Shown: positions 1 to 9,505, numbered from the stretch's first letter. The stretch is 64,000 nt of DNA from Citrobacter amalonaticus (GCF_018252635.1 NZ_JAGTXM010000003.1:1-64000), one strand, 5' to 3'. The notes: generated from the letters alone by a model not told the origin. Translations and numbers: made by a program.

Positions 1-130
1 TTGAGACTTGGTATTCATTTTTCGTCTTGCGACGTTAAGAATCCATGTCACTTTGAGTGCCCACACAGATTGTCTGATAAATTGTTAAAGAGCAGTTGCG
101 ACGCGCTTTAGCGCTCTGTCGCGAGGTCCC
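1..130 (-). other. rRNA operon leader (upstream of 16S rRNA)
   Basis: Read on the minus strand this is the transcribed leader of an rrn operon. It contains the conserved stretch ending in the segment that precedes 16S rRNA in enterobacteria (about 1-80), the boxA antitermination sequence TGCTCTTTAACA (83-94) and a boxB-type hairpin with arms GCGACAGAGCGC/GCGCGTCGC (98-122). boxB-boxA recruits Nus factors so that RNA polymerase resists Rho in the untranslated operon. The 16S gene itself lies to the left of position 1 and is not in the window. Location next to gmhB corresponds to rrnH of E. coli. Confidence 0.92.
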
Positions 131-132
131 GT

Positions 133-160
133 ATATTACGTTTTCCTCTTTCAGAGTCAA
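133..160 (-). promoter_or_regulatory. rrn P2 promoter
   Basis: On the minus strand: -35 TTGACT (155-160), 16-nt spacer, -10 TAATAT (133-138). This is the position and sequence expected of the constitutive rrn P2 promoter, about 110 nt downstream of P1. It drives rRNA transcription leftwards out of the window. Confidence 0.88.
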
Positions 161-234
161 CTCTTTTTGGAGAATTTTCTCTTCATCGTCACTGGCGTTT
201 TTCTGTGAAGTGATTCACATCCGCCGTGTCGATG

Positions 235-296
235 GAGGCGCATTATAGGGAGTCGACTCAGGAAGACAAGCATAAATCAGCAGATTTTTCTCAACC
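235..296 (-). promoter_or_regulatory. rrn P1 promoter with UP element
   Basis: On the minus strand: -35 TTGTCT (264-269), 16-nt spacer, perfect -10 TATAAT (242-247), then the GC-rich discriminator GCGCC typical of stringently controlled rRNA promoters. The A/T-rich segment just upstream (about 272-296) is a candidate UP element. By family knowledge this promoter is controlled by Fis, ppGpp/DksA and initiating NTP level; dksA itself lies at 62.1 kb of this window. Confidence 0.88.
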
Positions 297-318
297 GCTC
301 ACCTTTTAATCATAATGC

Positions 319-885
319 TTATTTTTGCTGCTTTTTTATCGCCAATGGCAGATCAGCAAGGCTATTTAATACCCAATCGGCCGCATTTTCTGCTTCTTCA
401 GTGATGGGTTTTCCGGTTCGCACTAACACTTTTGTCCCGACCCCTGCCGCCGCAGCGGCCTGCATATCTTCTACTTTGTCGCCCACCATATAAGACGCCG
501 CCATATCAATGTGCAAAAAATCGCGAGCCGAGATCAGCATACCTGGATGCGGCTTACGGCAATCACACACCTGGCGGTACTCTTCCACACTGCCTTGCGG
601 GTGGTGTGGACAGTAATAGATACCGTCAAGGTCGACATCGCGATCGGCCAGTGACCAGTCCATCCACTCTGTTAATGTCTCAAATTGAGCTTCGGTAAAT
701 TTACCGCGCGCAATCCCTGACTGGTTGGTGACCACCACCAGCGCATAGCCCAGGGTTTTAAGCTCGCGCATAGCATCAATCACGCCGTCGATAAATTCGA
801 ACTCGTCGATTTCATGTACATAGCCGTGATCAACATTAATTGTGCCATCACGGTCGAGAAAAATTGCGGGTACGGACTTTGCCAC
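319..885 (-). CDS. gmhB: D-glycero-beta-D-manno-heptose-1,7-bisphosphate 7-phosphatase
   Basis: HAD-family phosphatase that removes the 7-phosphate during ADP-heptose synthesis for the LPS inner core; cytosolic. The catalytic motif FLDRDGT is at residues 9-15 (Asp11 nucleophile, Asp13), and the zinc ligands Cys92, His94, Cys107 and Cys109 are present, as in E. coli GmhB. I start it at GTG (885) because AGGAG lies 10 nt upstream; an upstream TTG at 903 would put this Shine-Dalgarno inside the gene. 188 aa, slightly shorter at the C-terminus than the 191 aa I recall for E. coli. Divergent from metN; followed downstream by the rrn promoters reading the same way. Confidence 0.95.
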   Translation of the reverse strand: MAKSVPAIFLDRDGTINVDHGYVHEIDEFEFIDGVIDAMRELKTLGYALVVVTNQSGIARGKFTEAQFETLTEWMDWSLADRDVDLDGIYYCPHHPQGSVEEYRQVCDCRKPHPGMLISARDFLHIDMAASYMVGDKVEDMQAAAAAGVGTKVLVRTGKPITEEAENAADWVLNSLADLPLAIKKQQK

Positions 886-976
886 CTTTTTATAGCTCCT
901 CAATAAGGCATGTGGCGCTAGTATCGCATGTTTCGGCAGGCAAGAAAGTGCTCATCGTAGAAACCCTGATTGATTT

Positions 977-1000
977 AGACGTCTGGATGCCTTAACATCC
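977..1000 (+). promoter_or_regulatory. MetJ operator (three tandem met boxes)
   Basis: Three contiguous 8-bp units, AGACGTCT, GGATGCCT and TAACATCC, lie 77 nt before metN. The first is a perfect met box; the others are degenerate, as is usual for MetJ operators, which need at least two tandem units. With S-adenosylmethionine bound, MetJ would repress metNIQ. Confidence 0.85.
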
Positions 1001-1076
1001 ATTTTGTTGACGGTTTTTGACCGTATAAGGCAGACGAAAATGCCACGGCTAACTTCATTACGATAATAAATAATCA

Positions 1077-2108
1077 ATGATTAAACTTTCGAATATCACC
1101 AAAGTGTTCCATCAGGGGAGCCATACCATTCAGGCGTTGAATAACGTTAGCCTGCATGTCCCTGCCGGGCAAATTTATGGCGTAATCGGCGCTTCAGGCG
1201 CGGGTAAAAGTACGCTAATCCGCTGTGTAAACCTGCTGGAGCGTCCGACTGAAGGGAGCGTTCAGGTCGGCGGACAAGAACTGACAACGCTGTCTGAATC
1301 TGAGCTCACCAAAGCGCGTCGTCAGATTGGCATGATTTTCCAGCACTTTAACCTGCTGGCTTCCCGTACCGTGTTTGGTAACGTTGCTCTGCCGCTTGAA
1401 CTCGACAACACTCCGAAAGAGGAGGTTAAGCGTCGCGTAACAGAACTGCTCGATCTGGTTGGCCTGGGTGATAAGCACGACAGTTACCCCGCAAACCTGT
1501 CTGGTGGCCAAAAGCAGCGTGTCGCCATCGCCCGTGCGTTGGCAAGCCAGCCGAAAGTATTGCTGTGCGACGAAGCCACCAGCGCGCTGGATCCTGCTAC
1601 GACGCGTTCGATTCTCGAACTGCTGAAAGACATTAACCGTCGTCTTGGCCTGACCATTCTGTTGATCACGCACGAAATGGACGTGGTTAAGCGAATCTGC
1701 GACTGCGTGGCCGTTATCAGCAACGGTGAACTGATTGAGCAAGATACCGTGAGCGAAGTGTTTTCTCATCCGAAAACGCCCCTGGCACAGAAGTTTATTC
1801 AGTCAACGCTGCACCTGGATATTCCGGAAGATTATCTGGCACGTCTCAAAGCGGAGTCGACAGCTGACAGCGTCCCAATGTTGCGCATGGAGTTTACCGG
1901 TCAGTCGGTGGATGCGCCTCTGCTTTCCGAAACGGCACGTCGCTTTAACGTAAATAACAACATTATCAGCGCGCAAATGGATTACGCCGGCGGCGTGAAG
2001 TTCGGCATCATGCTGACTGAAATGCACGGCACACAAGAAGAAACGCAAGCCGCGATCGCCTGGCTGCAGGAACACCATGTAAAAGTAGAGGTACTGGGTT
2101 ATGTCTGA
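1077..2108 (+). CDS. metN: D/L-methionine ABC transporter, ATPase subunit
   Basis: ATPase of the MetNIQ methionine importer on the cytoplasmic face of the inner membrane. Walker A GASGAGKS is at residues 38-45, the signature LSGGQ at 141-145 and Walker B VLLCDE at 161-166. The last ~80 residues form the C-terminal (NIL/ACT-like) domain that binds methionine and causes trans-inhibition of transport. 343 aa, the usual length. First gene of metN-metI-metQ; its stop overlaps the metI start by 8 nt, indicating translational coupling. Preceded by a MetJ operator. Confidence 0.97.
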   Translation: MIKLSNITKVFHQGSHTIQALNNVSLHVPAGQIYGVIGASGAGKSTLIRCVNLLERPTEGSVQVGGQELTTLSESELTKARRQIGMIFQHFNLLASRTVFGNVALPLELDNTPKEEVKRRVTELLDLVGLGDKHDSYPANLSGGQKQRVAIARALASQPKVLLCDEATSALDPATTRSILELLKDINRRLGLTILLITHEMDVVKRICDCVAVISNGELIEQDTVSEVFSHPKTPLAQKFIQSTLHLDIPEDYLARLKAESTADSVPMLRMEFTGQSVDAPLLSETARRFNVNNNIISAQMDYAGGVKFGIMLTEMHGTQEETQAAIAWLQEHHVKVEVLGYV

Positions 2109-2754
2109 GCCGATGATGTGGCTGCTGGTTCGTGGCGTCTGGGAAACGCTGGCGATGACCTTCGTATCGGGTTTCTTTGGTTTTGTGATTGGTCTGCCTG
2201 TTGGCGTGCTGCTGTACGTGACGCGGCCCGGGCAAATCATTGAGAACGCGAAGCTCTATCGCACGCTGTCTGCGGTCGTGAACATCTTCCGTTCGATTCC
2301 GTTCATTATTCTGCTGGTATGGATGATTCCGTTCACTCGTGTGATTGTTGGGACATCAATCGGTTTGCAGGCCGCAATTGTCCCGCTTACCGTTGGCGCT
2401 GCGCCGTTTATCGCCCGTATGGTGGAAAACGCCCTGCTGGAAATCCCGACTGGCCTGATTGAAGCCTCGCGCGCAATGGGCGCCACGCCGTTGCAGATTG
2501 TCCGCAAAGTGCTGCTGCCGGAAGCCCTGCCAGGGCTGGTGAACGCCGCGACAATTACCTTGATTACCCTGGTCGGCTATTCCGCCATGGGCGGCGCCGT
2601 GGGTGCCGGCGGTCTTGGACAGATCGGCTATCAGTACGGTTATATTGGATACAATGCTACTGTTATGAATACGGTACTGGTATTACTCGTTGTTCTGGTT
2701 TATTTAATTCAGTTCGCGGGCGATCGTATCGTCCGGACTGTGACGCACAAGTAA
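2101..2754 (+). CDS. metI: D/L-methionine ABC transporter, permease subunit
   Basis: Inner-membrane permease of MetNIQ; two copies form the channel. 217 aa with several hydrophobic segments, starting about residues 20-42 and 58-80. The EAA loop that docks on the ATPase is visible as [20 protein letters not shown] around residues 121-140. Starts within the end of metN (8-nt overlap) and ends 39 nt before metQ. Confidence 0.97.
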   Translation: MSEPMMWLLVRGVWETLAMTFVSGFFGFVIGLPVGVLLYVTRPGQIIENAKLYRTLSAVVNIFRSIPFIILLVWMIPFTRVIVGTSIGLQAAIVPLTVGAAPFIARMVENALLEIPTGLIEASRAMGATPLQIVRKVLLPEALPGLVNAATITLITLVGYSAMGGAVGAGGLGQIGYQYGYIGYNATVMNTVLVLLVVLVYLIQFAGDRIVRTVTHK

Positions 2755-2793
2755 CGTTCTACAAAACACAATTATCACATTAAGGAAATAAGC

Positions 2794-3609
2794 ATGGCGT
2801 TCAAATTCAAAACCATTGCGGCAGTCGGCGCCCTGATTGGTTCTCTGGCACTCGTGGGTTGCGGTCAGGAAGAAAAAGATCCAAACCACATCAAAGTCGG
2901 CGTGATTGTCGGTGCAGAACAGCAGGTGGCTGAAGTCGCACAAAAAGTTGCGAAAGAAAAATACGGTCTGGACGTTGAGCTGGTGACCTTCAATGACTAC
3001 GTTCTGCCGAACGAAGCGTTAAGCAAAGGCGATATCGATGCCAACGCCTTCCAGCACAAACCGTATCTGGATCAGCAGATAAAAGATCGTGGATATAAGC
3101 TGGTTGCCGCAGGCAATACCTTCGTTTATCCGATTGCTGGCTACTCCAAAAAAATCAAATCTCTGGATGAGCTTCAGGATGGCGCACAGGTAGCGGTTCC
3201 GAACGATCCGACCAACCTGGGCCGTTCCCTGCTGTTGCTGCAAAAGGTCGGTCTGATCAAACTGAAAGATGGCGTGGGTCTGCTGCCGACCTCACTGGAT
3301 ATCGTTGAGAACCCGAAAAATCTGAAAATTGTCGAACTGGAAGCCCCGCAACTGCCGCGCTCTCTTGACGATGCGCAGATTGCCCTGGCGGTGATTAACA
3401 CTACCTATGCCAGCCAGATCAACCTGACTCCGGCGAAAGACGGTATCTTCGTTGAAGATAAAGATTCCCCGTACGTCAACCTGATCGTGACCCGTGAAGA
3501 TAACAAAGACGCGGAGAACGTGAAAAAATTCGTCCAGGCTTATCAGTCTGACGAAGTTTATGAAGCCGCCAATAAAGTCTTCAACGGTGGTGCTGTTAAG
3601 GGCTGGTAA
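2794..3609 (+). CDS. metQ: Methionine-binding lipoprotein of MetNIQ
   Basis: Periplasmic substrate-binding lipoprotein (NlpA/MetQ family) that delivers D- and L-methionine to MetNI. The signal peptide ends in lipobox LVGC, giving Cys23 as the lipidated residue. The family's DPTNLGRSL-type segment near residue 140 is present, as is the conserved C-terminal tail ending in VKGW. 271 aa. Preceded by AAGGAA; a terminator hairpin follows at 3647. Confidence 0.97.
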   Translation: MAFKFKTIAAVGALIGSLALVGCGQEEKDPNHIKVGVIVGAEQQVAEVAQKVAKEKYGLDVELVTFNDYVLPNEALSKGDIDANAFQHKPYLDQQIKDRGYKLVAAGNTFVYPIAGYSKKIKSLDELQDGAQVAVPNDPTNLGRSLLLLQKVGLIKLKDGVGLLPTSLDIVENPKNLKIVELEAPQLPRSLDDAQIALAVINTTYASQINLTPAKDGIFVEDKDSPYVNLIVTREDNKDAENVKKFVQAYQSDEVYEAANKVFNGGAVKGW

Positions 3610-3646
3610 TTTTTAGGCGCTTTTCACAATCTGTAATATCATTCAG

Positions 3647-3672
3647 GACGGGCGTTTGCCCGTCTTGTCATT
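3647..3672 (+). terminator. Rho-independent terminator after metNIQ
   Basis: Perfect 7-bp stem GACGGGC/GCCCGTC with a GTTT loop (3647-3664), followed by TTGTCATTT. Placed 37 nt after the metQ stop, it separates metNIQ from rcsF. Confidence 0.8.
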
Positions 3673-3727
3673 TATGCAAGCTCCTGATTCAATATGTGAC
3701 AGTTAGATCATTCATTGAGGAAATATT

Positions 3728-4132
3728 ATGCGTGCTTTACCGATCTGTTTATTGGCACTCATGCTGAGCGGCTGTTCCATGCTAAGCAGATCCCCTGTTG
3801 AACCCGTTCAAAGCACCGCAACCCCGCCTAAAGCGGAGCCGGAAAAACCGAAAGCGCCGCGCGCGGTCCCCGTCAGAATTTATACCAATGCTGAAGATCT
3901 GGTCGGCAAGCCGTTCCGCGATCTCGGTGAGGTGACGGGTGAATCTTGCCAGGCCTCTAACCAGGACTCTCCGCCGAACATCCCGACAGCACGTAAACGC
4001 ATGCAGATTAATGCGTCGAAAATGAAAGCCAATGCTGTGTTACTGCATAGTTGTGAAGTTACCAGCGGGACGCCGGGCTGTTATCGTCAGGCTGTCTGCA
4101 TTGGTTCTGCGCTCAATATCTCGGCTAAATGA
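3728..4132 (+). CDS. rcsF: Rcs stress-response outer membrane lipoprotein
   Basis: Sensor lipoprotein that signals outer membrane and peptidoglycan damage to the Rcs phosphorelay; it is threaded through outer membrane proteins by the Bam complex. Lipobox LSGC gives lipidated Cys16, followed by a Pro/Lys-rich linker (about 24-47) and the folded domain. The four cysteines that make its two disulfides are at 74, 109, 118 and 124. 134 aa. bamA, which assembles it, is also in this window. ATGA overlap with trmO. Confidence 0.97.
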   Translation: MRALPICLLALMLSGCSMLSRSPVEPVQSTATPPKAEPEKPKAPRAVPVRIYTNAEDLVGKPFRDLGEVTGESCQASNQDSPPNIPTARKRMQINASKMKANAVLLHSCEVTSGTPGCYRQAVCIGSALNISAK

Positions 4133-4836
4133 GTCATTTTCAGTTTGAGCAAATCGGTGTCATTCGCTCGCCTTACAAAGAGAAGTTCGCCGTTCCCCGC
4201 CAGCCAGGGCTGGTAAACAGTGTTAACGGCGAACTGCACCTGTTGCCTCCTTATAATCAGGCCGATGCGGTACGCGGTCTTGATGCATTCAGCCATTTAT
4301 GGGTGATCTTTGTTTTCCATCAGACGATGGAAGGGGGATGGCGCCCAACTGTGCGCCCGCCTCGGCTTGGCGGTAACGCGCGGATGGGCGTATTCGCCAC
4401 GCGCTCAACGTTTCGCCCCAATCCGGTGGGGATGTCGCTGGTTGAACTGAAAGGCATTGTCTGTCAGAAAGATCAGATCATTCTGCAACTGGGTAGTCTG
4501 GATCTGGTCGACGGTACGCCGGTCATTGACATTAAGCCCTATCTGCCGTTCGCGGAATCGCTACCGGATGCGACTGCCAGCTACGCGCAACAGGCCCCTC
4601 AGGCTGAAATGCGGGTGAGTTTTACCGACGAGATTGAGCAACAGTTTCCCGCGCTGGAAAAACGTTATCCCCTGCTAAGAACGTTTATTCGCGATGTGCT
4701 GGCGCAGGATCCGCGCCCTGCCTATCGGAAAGGGGAAGAGACAGGCAAAACGTATGCTGTCTGGCTGCATGATTTCAACGTGCGCTGGCGCATAACCGAG
4801 ACGGGTTTTGAAGTCTTTGCGCTAGAACCCCGCTAA
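4129..4836 (+). CDS. trmO: tRNA (adenine(37)-N6)-methyltransferase
   Basis: SAM-dependent enzyme of the TsaA/YaeB/TrmO beta-barrel family, which methylates N6 of t6A37 in tRNA-Thr(GGU). The family segment FATRSTFRPNPVGMSLVEL is at roughly residues 88-106, and DLVDGTPVIDIKPYLP follows at about 125-140. 235 aa, as in E. coli. Start overlaps the rcsF stop (ATGA), so the two are probably co-translated although functionally unrelated. Confidence 0.96.
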   Translation: MSHFQFEQIGVIRSPYKEKFAVPRQPGLVNSVNGELHLLPPYNQADAVRGLDAFSHLWVIFVFHQTMEGGWRPTVRPPRLGGNARMGVFATRSTFRPNPVGMSLVELKGIVCQKDQIILQLGSLDLVDGTPVIDIKPYLPFAESLPDATASYAQQAPQAEMRVSFTDEIEQQFPALEKRYPLLRTFIRDVLAQDPRPAYRKGEETGKTYAVWLHDFNVRWRITETGFEVFALEPR

Positions 4837-4947
4837 TTTCACGCCCTTCTCTTTTGACATCCCCTTCTCGCTGGTAAACTGAGTTACTTTTTTTTGTGTC
4901 AGGCTCACATTGAGCCTGTTCGATCGTTCAACTGGAACCGTAACAAC

Positions 4948-6666
4948 ATGCGTACTAGCCAATATCTGCTCTCCACTCTCAAGGAGACACCTGCCGACGC
5001 CGAGGTGATCAGCCATCAGCTGATGCTGCGCGCCGGGATGATCCGCAAGCTGGCCTCCGGGTTATACACCTGGCTGCCGACCGGCGTGCGCGTCCTGAAA
5101 AAAGTCGAGAACATCGTGCGTGAAGAGATGAACAACGCCGGTGCGATCGAGGTGTCTATGCCAGTCGTTCAGCCTGCTGACCTGTGGCAAGAGAGTGGTC
5201 GTTGGGAACAGTATGGTCCGGAGCTGCTGCGTTTTGTTGACCGTGGCGAGCGTCCGTTCGTACTCGGCCCAACGCACGAAGAAGTGATCACCGATCTGAT
5301 TCGTAACGAGCTCAGCTCTTACAAGCAATTGCCACTAAACTTCTACCAGATCCAGACTAAATTCCGTGACGAAGTCCGTCCGCGTTTCGGCGTGATGCGC
5401 TCCCGTGAATTCCTGATGAAAGACGCTTACTCTTTCCATACCTCTCAGGAATCGCTGCAGGAAACCTACGACGCGATGTACGCGGCTTATAGCAAGATCT
5501 TCAGCCGCATGGGGCTGGATTTCCGCGCAGTACAGGCTGACACCGGTTCTATCGGCGGCAGCGCCTCGCACGAATTCCAGGTCCTGGCGCAGAGCGGCGA
5601 AGACGATGTGATCTTCTCTGATTCCTCTGACTACGCGGCCAACATTGAATTTGCTGAAGCCGTTGCGCCAAAAACGCCACGCGCTGCGGCAACGCAAGAA
5701 ATGACGCTGGTTGATACGCCAAACGCAAAAACCATCGCCGAGCTGGTCGAACAGTTCAATCTGCCGATCGAGAAAACCGTCAAAACGCTGCTGGTGAAAG
5801 CCGTGGAAGACAGCAAGTCTCCGCTAATCGCCCTGCTGGTTCGCGGCGATCACGAGCTTAACGAAGTTAAAGCGGAAAAACTGCCGCAGGTTGCCAGCCC
5901 ATTGACGTTCGCGAGCGAAGAAGAGATCCGCGCGCTGGTGAATGCCGGCCCGGGTTCTTTGGGGCCGGTAAACCTGCCGGTGCCGGTAATTATTGACCGT
6001 ACCGTTGCGGTAATGAGTGATTTCGCTGCAGGCGCGAATATCGATGGTAAACACTACTTCGGTATCAACTGGGACCGCGACGTTGCGACGCCAGAAGTGG
6101 CTGACATTCGTAACGTTGTTGCTGGCGATCCAAGCCCGGATGGAAAAGGCACATTGCTGATTAAACGCGGGATCGAAGTCGGTCATATCTTCCAGTTGGG
6201 CACCAAGTATTCCGAAGCGATGAAAGCCGCCGTTCAGGGCGAAGATGGCCGCAATCAGATCCTGACCATGGGCTGTTACGGTATCGGGGTCACGCGTGTG
6301 GTGGCAGCGGCTATTGAGCAGAATTTCGACGAACGCGGGATCGTCTGGCCTGACGCCATCGCACCGTTCCAGGTAGCGATTCTGCCGATGAACATGCACA
6401 AGTCCTATCGTGTGCAGGAACTGGCGGAAAAACTGTATGCCGAACTGCGTGCGCAAGGCATCGAAGTGCTGATGGATGACCGTAAAGAGCGTCCTGGTGT
6501 GATGTTCGCGGATATGGAACTGATCGGTATTCCACACACTATTGTGCTGGGCGACCGTAACCTCGACAACGACGATATTGAATACAAATACCGTCGCAAT
6601 GGCGAGAAGCAGCTGATAAAAACCGGCGACATCGTCAACTATCTGGTTAAACAAATTAAAGGCTGA
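4948..6666 (+). CDS. proS: Prolyl-tRNA synthetase
   Basis: Class II aminoacyl-tRNA synthetase that charges tRNA-Pro; cytosolic and essential. N-terminal catalytic core has motif 2 around [19 protein letters not shown] (residues ~138-156). A large insertion domain (about 225-405) corresponds to the INS editing domain that clears Ala-tRNA-Pro, and the anticodon-binding domain is at the C-terminus. 572 aa when started at ATG 4948, matching E. coli; an upstream ATG at 4894 would add 18 residues with no family similarity. Followed by a strong terminator. Confidence 0.97.
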   Translation: MRTSQYLLSTLKETPADAEVISHQLMLRAGMIRKLASGLYTWLPTGVRVLKKVENIVREEMNNAGAIEVSMPVVQPADLWQESGRWEQYGPELLRFVDRGERPFVLGPTHEEVITDLIRNELSSYKQLPLNFYQIQTKFRDEVRPRFGVMRSREFLMKDAYSFHTSQESLQETYDAMYAAYSKIFSRMGLDFRAVQADTGSIGGSASHEFQVLAQSGEDDVIFSDSSDYAANIEFAEAVAPKTPRAAATQEMTLVDTPNAKTIAELVEQFNLPIEKTVKTLLVKAVEDSKSPLIALLVRGDHELNEVKAEKLPQVASPLTFASEEEIRALVNAGPGSLGPVNLPVPVIIDRTVAVMSDFAAGANIDGKHYFGINWDRDVATPEVADIRNVVAGDPSPDGKGTLLIKRGIEVGHIFQLGTKYSEAMKAAVQGEDGRNQILTMGCYGIGVTRVVAAAIEQNFDERGIVWPDAIAPFQVAILPMNMHKSYRVQELAEKLYAELRAQGIEVLMDDRKERPGVMFADMELIGIPHTIVLGDRNLDNDDIEYKYRRNGEKQLIKTGDIVNYLVKQIKG

Positions 6667-6675
6667 TGTCATCAT

Positions 6676-6706
6676 AAGAGGCTCTGATTTTCAGGGCCTC
6701 TTTTTT
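6676..6706 (+). terminator. Rho-independent terminator after proS
   Basis: Hairpin with arms AAGAGGC and GCCTCTT around a loop containing CTGATTTTCAG, ending in a TTTTTT tract (6701-6706). It begins 9 nt after the proS stop. Confidence 0.88.
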
Positions 6707-6722
6707 ACATGGATTGTATAAA

Positions 6723-7547
6723 ATGGTGAAACCCACGGCGTATTATCGCCTGTTCCTCCCTTGCCTTCTTTTGCTTTCGGCCTGTACCGTTGACGTCAGC
6801 CCGCCGAATAAATCCGCCGCCGCCATTGATGCACAATCCAAAAAATGGGCGGTTACATTCCAGCGCCAGAGCTCATTTACGAATAAAGTACTCGTCGAAA
6901 TTACCGATGCCGACCTTAAGCCTGGCGATCTCTTGTTCTCCTCCAGCCTTGGGGTGACCTCATTAGGCATCCGCGCGTTCAGCAACGCTTCCGTAAGCCA
7001 CGTTGCCGTCTATCTGGGCGGTAATGAAGTCGCAGAAGCCACCGGAGCTGGCGTGCAAATCGTTTCACTCGAACAGGCGATGAAGCATAGCGATAAGCTT
7101 TTTGCCCTGAGAGTTCCTGAACTGACCCCGCAACAAGCCGCAGAGATCAAAACCTTCGCCCATAAAATCAAAAACAGCGGCTACAACTATCGCGGTATCG
7201 TGGAATTCATTCCGTTTATGGTGACCCGCCAGATGTGTTCGCTGAACCCCTTCTCTGCGGATTTCCGGCAACAGTGCGTCAGCGGACTGGCGAAAGCGCA
7301 GTTGAGTGATGCCCGCGAGGAAGAGAAAACGGCGTGGTTTTGCTCTGAATTCGTCACTGATGCGTTTACCAAAGCGGGGCGTCCACTCACTCTGGCACAG
7401 TCGGGCTGGATCAGTCCTGCCGACCTGATGCACATGCGGGAAGGCGACGTTGCCGCCTTTAAGCCAGAAACCCAGCTACGCTATGTCGGCCATTTGAAGT
7501 TGGGGATTTATATCAAGACGGGACGTTTTGTCGGACTGACGCGTTAA
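6723..7547 (+). CDS. yaeF: YaeF: permuted papain-like (NlpC/P60-related, YiiX type) lipoprotein
   Basis: Putative lipoprotein with a cysteine-hydrolase fold; substrate not known to me. The signal peptide ends LLSAC (Cys21 by the ATG 6723 start). The permuted order is seen: conserved His in VSHVAVYLG (about residue 92) comes before the putative nucleophile Cys in WFCSEFV (about residue 208). 274 aa from ATG 6723, the length of the E. coli protein; the TTG at 6714 is unlikely. Right after the proS terminator, convergent with nlpE. Confidence 0.88.
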   Translation: MVKPTAYYRLFLPCLLLLSACTVDVSPPNKSAAAIDAQSKKWAVTFQRQSSFTNKVLVEITDADLKPGDLLFSSSLGVTSLGIRAFSNASVSHVAVYLGGNEVAEATGAGVQIVSLEQAMKHSDKLFALRVPELTPQQAAEIKTFAHKIKNSGYNYRGIVEFIPFMVTRQMCSLNPFSADFRQQCVSGLAKAQLSDAREEEKTAWFCSEFVTDAFTKAGRPLTLAQSGWISPADLMHMREGDVAAFKPETQLRYVGHLKLGIYIKTGRFVGLTR

Positions 7548-7583
7548 GCGCGACACACAAGCGTAAAACAGCGGGTAAGACGA

Positions 7584-7611
7584 AAACTGTCCGGTCCCCC
7601 GGACAGCTTTC
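7584..7611. terminator. Bidirectional terminator between yaeF and nlpE
   Basis: Hairpin AACTGTCCGG/CCGGACAGCTT with A-rich and T-rich flanks (CGAAAACTG ... CAGCTTTCG), located between two convergent genes. Looks able to end transcription from both sides; the T-tract is better on the minus strand (CAGTTTTCG). Confidence 0.7.
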
Positions 7612-7624
7612 GCTCAGCCATCAC

Positions 7625-8323
7625 TCAGTCGGTGCAGCTTTTACCCGGGATAAATTTAATGTCTTTGTCAGCCATTAGCGTTTTCACCGGCTCATGGGTA
7701 TCCGGATTCGCCTCCAGTGTGAAATGCCCTTCGACGGACAACAGCACCGGTTTCTCACTGGCGCCACGCGCTGCAAGATAACCGCGCTCCAGCTCAGCGT
7801 TACTGGCAACGGAAACCTGCTTTCCGGTTGCGCAGTCGGTAAACGTCGCCGCATCCGCCATATAGAAATACATACCACGCATCGCCATCGGCGTTACCGG
7901 TAAGCTCGATTTCACTGGTGCAAGGGTATAGTTGAGCTGAGACTCGATAGGATTCCCCTCCCGATCCAGCATTTCCAGCGCGTCGCCTTTCGCACGATAG
8001 TAAGATTTCTCGCCCTGACTGTCGGTCAGCACCAGTTTATCTGCAGTCCGCGCCCAGGTGCCGTAGGAAGCAAAAGAAGATGGCTCTTCACGCACACCCT
8101 GATAGCGTTCGTTCATTACCCATGTGCCATCTTTCTCCAGAAACAGTGAGGTCTCAATTCCCTCGCAGTCGGCGCAAGGCAGAATGCCCCGCCAGCTTTG
8201 CTGCATCGGTTTTAATTCTGCCACCTGAGTCGGCTGGATCACATCAACCTCTGAACGGTTATTACAGCCAATCAATGCGAAAAGCGTAAACGCCGCCATC
8301 GCTGAAAGTAGTATTTTTTTCAC
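7625..8323 (-). CDS. nlpE: Outer membrane lipoprotein NlpE (Cpx activator, copper homeostasis)
   Basis: Lipoprotein sensor that activates the CpxAR envelope stress response when lipoprotein sorting or disulfide formation fails or upon surface contact. Lipobox LIGC gives Cys20. The N-terminal domain carries CADC (CXXC), and the C-terminal pair is in FTDCATGK and GKSCTD. 232 aa against 236 in E. coli; the C-terminal tail differs. Starts with GTG (8323). Last gene of yaeQ-arfB-nlpE. degP, a Cpx target, is also in this window. Confidence 0.95.
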   Translation of the reverse strand: MKKILLSAMAAFTLFALIGCNNRSEVDVIQPTQVAELKPMQQSWRGILPCADCEGIETSLFLEKDGTWVMNERYQGVREEPSSFASYGTWARTADKLVLTDSQGEKSYYRAKGDALEMLDREGNPIESQLNYTLAPVKSSLPVTPMAMRGMYFYMADAATFTDCATGKQVSVASNAELERGYLAARGASEKPVLLSVEGHFTLEANPDTHEPVKTLMADKDIKFIPGKSCTD

Positions 8324-8355
8324 CCTGACTCCCTATCACCTTTTAATCCTGCCCG

Positions 8356-8775
8356 TCAGTCATCACGACGGACTTTACCGCGAAGGGCTTTTACTGAGGA
8401 TTTCTGCGCCTTCGAATTTAATCTTCGTTCTTTCGATGCCCGTGTCGGTCGGGTGGCACGTCGGCTTTTTTGTTCTGCAGTAAGTTCTTTTATTACCGCC
8501 ACCAGTCTGGCAAGTGCCGCTTCCCGGTTGAATTCCTGATTGCGGTACTCCTGCGCCTTAATAATCATCACGCCATCAGCCGTAATCAGATGATGGCTGG
8601 CGGCAAGCAGACGCTCCTTATAATACTCTGGCAGGCTGGAGGCCCGAATGTCAAAACGCAAGTGTATCGCCGTTGAGGTTTTATTGACGTGCTGCCCTCC
8701 TGCGCCCTGAGCGCGAATGGCGGTGATCTCCAGCTCATCGTCAGGGATCGAGACCGTACGGGAAATGATGATCAT
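8356..8775 (-). CDS. arfB: Alternative ribosome-rescue factor B (peptidyl-tRNA hydrolase)
   Basis: Releases peptides from ribosomes stalled on truncated mRNA. The catalytic GGQ is in [13 protein letters not shown] (about residues 25-37). The C-terminal tail is highly basic ([16 protein letters not shown]...), as expected of the helix that inserts in the empty mRNA channel. 139 aa from ATG 8775; a longer in-frame extension to 8790 lies inside yaeQ and is not supported. Overlaps the yaeQ stop by 4 nt (ATGA). Confidence 0.96.
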   Translation of the reverse strand: MIIISRTVSIPDDELEITAIRAQGAGGQHVNKTSTAIHLRFDIRASSLPEYYKERLLAASHHLITADGVMIIKAQEYRNQEFNREAALARLVAVIKELTAEQKSRRATRPTRASKERRLNSKAQKSSVKALRGKVRRDD

Positions 8776-9317
8776 GCAGACTGATGCCACGGCGTCAAAT
8801 GAATTTCCAGATTATTCTGAGAATCAGACAGCCAGATCGCACCATCCTGAATCGTTGCCTGTAGCGTCATGGTACGGTTCGCAAAGGCGCTGAGCTGGGC
8901 CAGTTGTTCATCATCCAGATACCAGACCGTGAGGTTTGAAAACTGCACGCATTTACTCTGATTTTGCTGCCACCAGATCTGCGCCGCCCGGCTGTTATAG
9001 GCAAATAGCGCCACGTCAGCAGCCTGTGTACATGCCTTCTTAATACGACGTTCATCCGGTAATCCCAGTTCGACCCACAAGTCGATCCCCAGATGATCGT
9101 TACGCAGCCACGCTTCAGGCTCATCCTCTGCGCTTAAACCACGCGTAAACTGGAGACGCTCATCCGCATATTTAATCCACGCCAGCAGGCGCAGCATCAT
9201 GCGTTCCTGGGTTTCAGAGGGGTGACGCGCCAGCGTCAACGCCGCGTCAAGAAACTGGTTGCGGTCAAGGTCCGCCACGTTAACGACGGCTTTATAAATT
9301 GTCGCTTTAAGCGCCAT
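8772..9317 (-). CDS. yaeQ: YaeQ family protein (PD-(D/E)XK-like fold)
   Basis: Member of the YaeQ family, 181 aa. Structures of the family resemble PD-(D/E)XK nucleases, but the biological role is not settled. No signal peptide or membrane segment. First gene of yaeQ-arfB-nlpE, with a 4-nt stop/start overlap to arfB. Preceded by AAGGAGTTTTTTC, a strong Shine-Dalgarno. Confidence 0.92.
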   Translation of the reverse strand: MALKATIYKAVVNVADLDRNQFLDAALTLARHPSETQERMMLRLLAWIKYADERLQFTRGLSAEDEPEAWLRNDHLGIDLWVELGLPDERRIKKACTQAADVALFAYNSRAAQIWWQQNQSKCVQFSNLTVWYLDDEQLAQLSAFANRTMTLQATIQDGAIWLSDSQNNLEIHLTPWHQSA

Positions 9318-9397
9318 GAAAAAACTCCTTTCGAATCAGGCTGCCATTGTAGCGAAAATGGAGCGAAAAGGCTGTCAGCGGATCAGCAATCAAGGCG

Positions 9398-9427
9398 CTG
9401 ATATTGCGTCAATGGCTGTGGTATAGT
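9398..9427 (+). promoter_or_regulatory. Candidate promoter for yaeP-rof
   Basis: -35-like CTGATA (9398-9403), 18-nt spacer and -10 TATAGT (9422-9427) with an extended TGG just before it. It lies about 80 nt upstream of yaeP in the 188-bp divergent gap with yaeQ. Sequence match only. Confidence 0.4.
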
Positions 9428-9505
9428 CACCTTGCTAAACAGAGTTTATCTTCGTAGGCTTAGACTTGCATCCACGGTTAAGTCAGAATGCTGACAGGAG
9501 GGCAT

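Noticed and set aside
1-130. Part of a 16S rRNA gene
   Set aside because: Only the leader with boxA/boxB is present; the mature 16S 5' end lies beyond position 1.
4894-4947. Longer N-terminus for proS (start at ATG 4894)
   Set aside because: The extra 18 residues have no family similarity and the product from ATG 4948 has the standard 572 residues.
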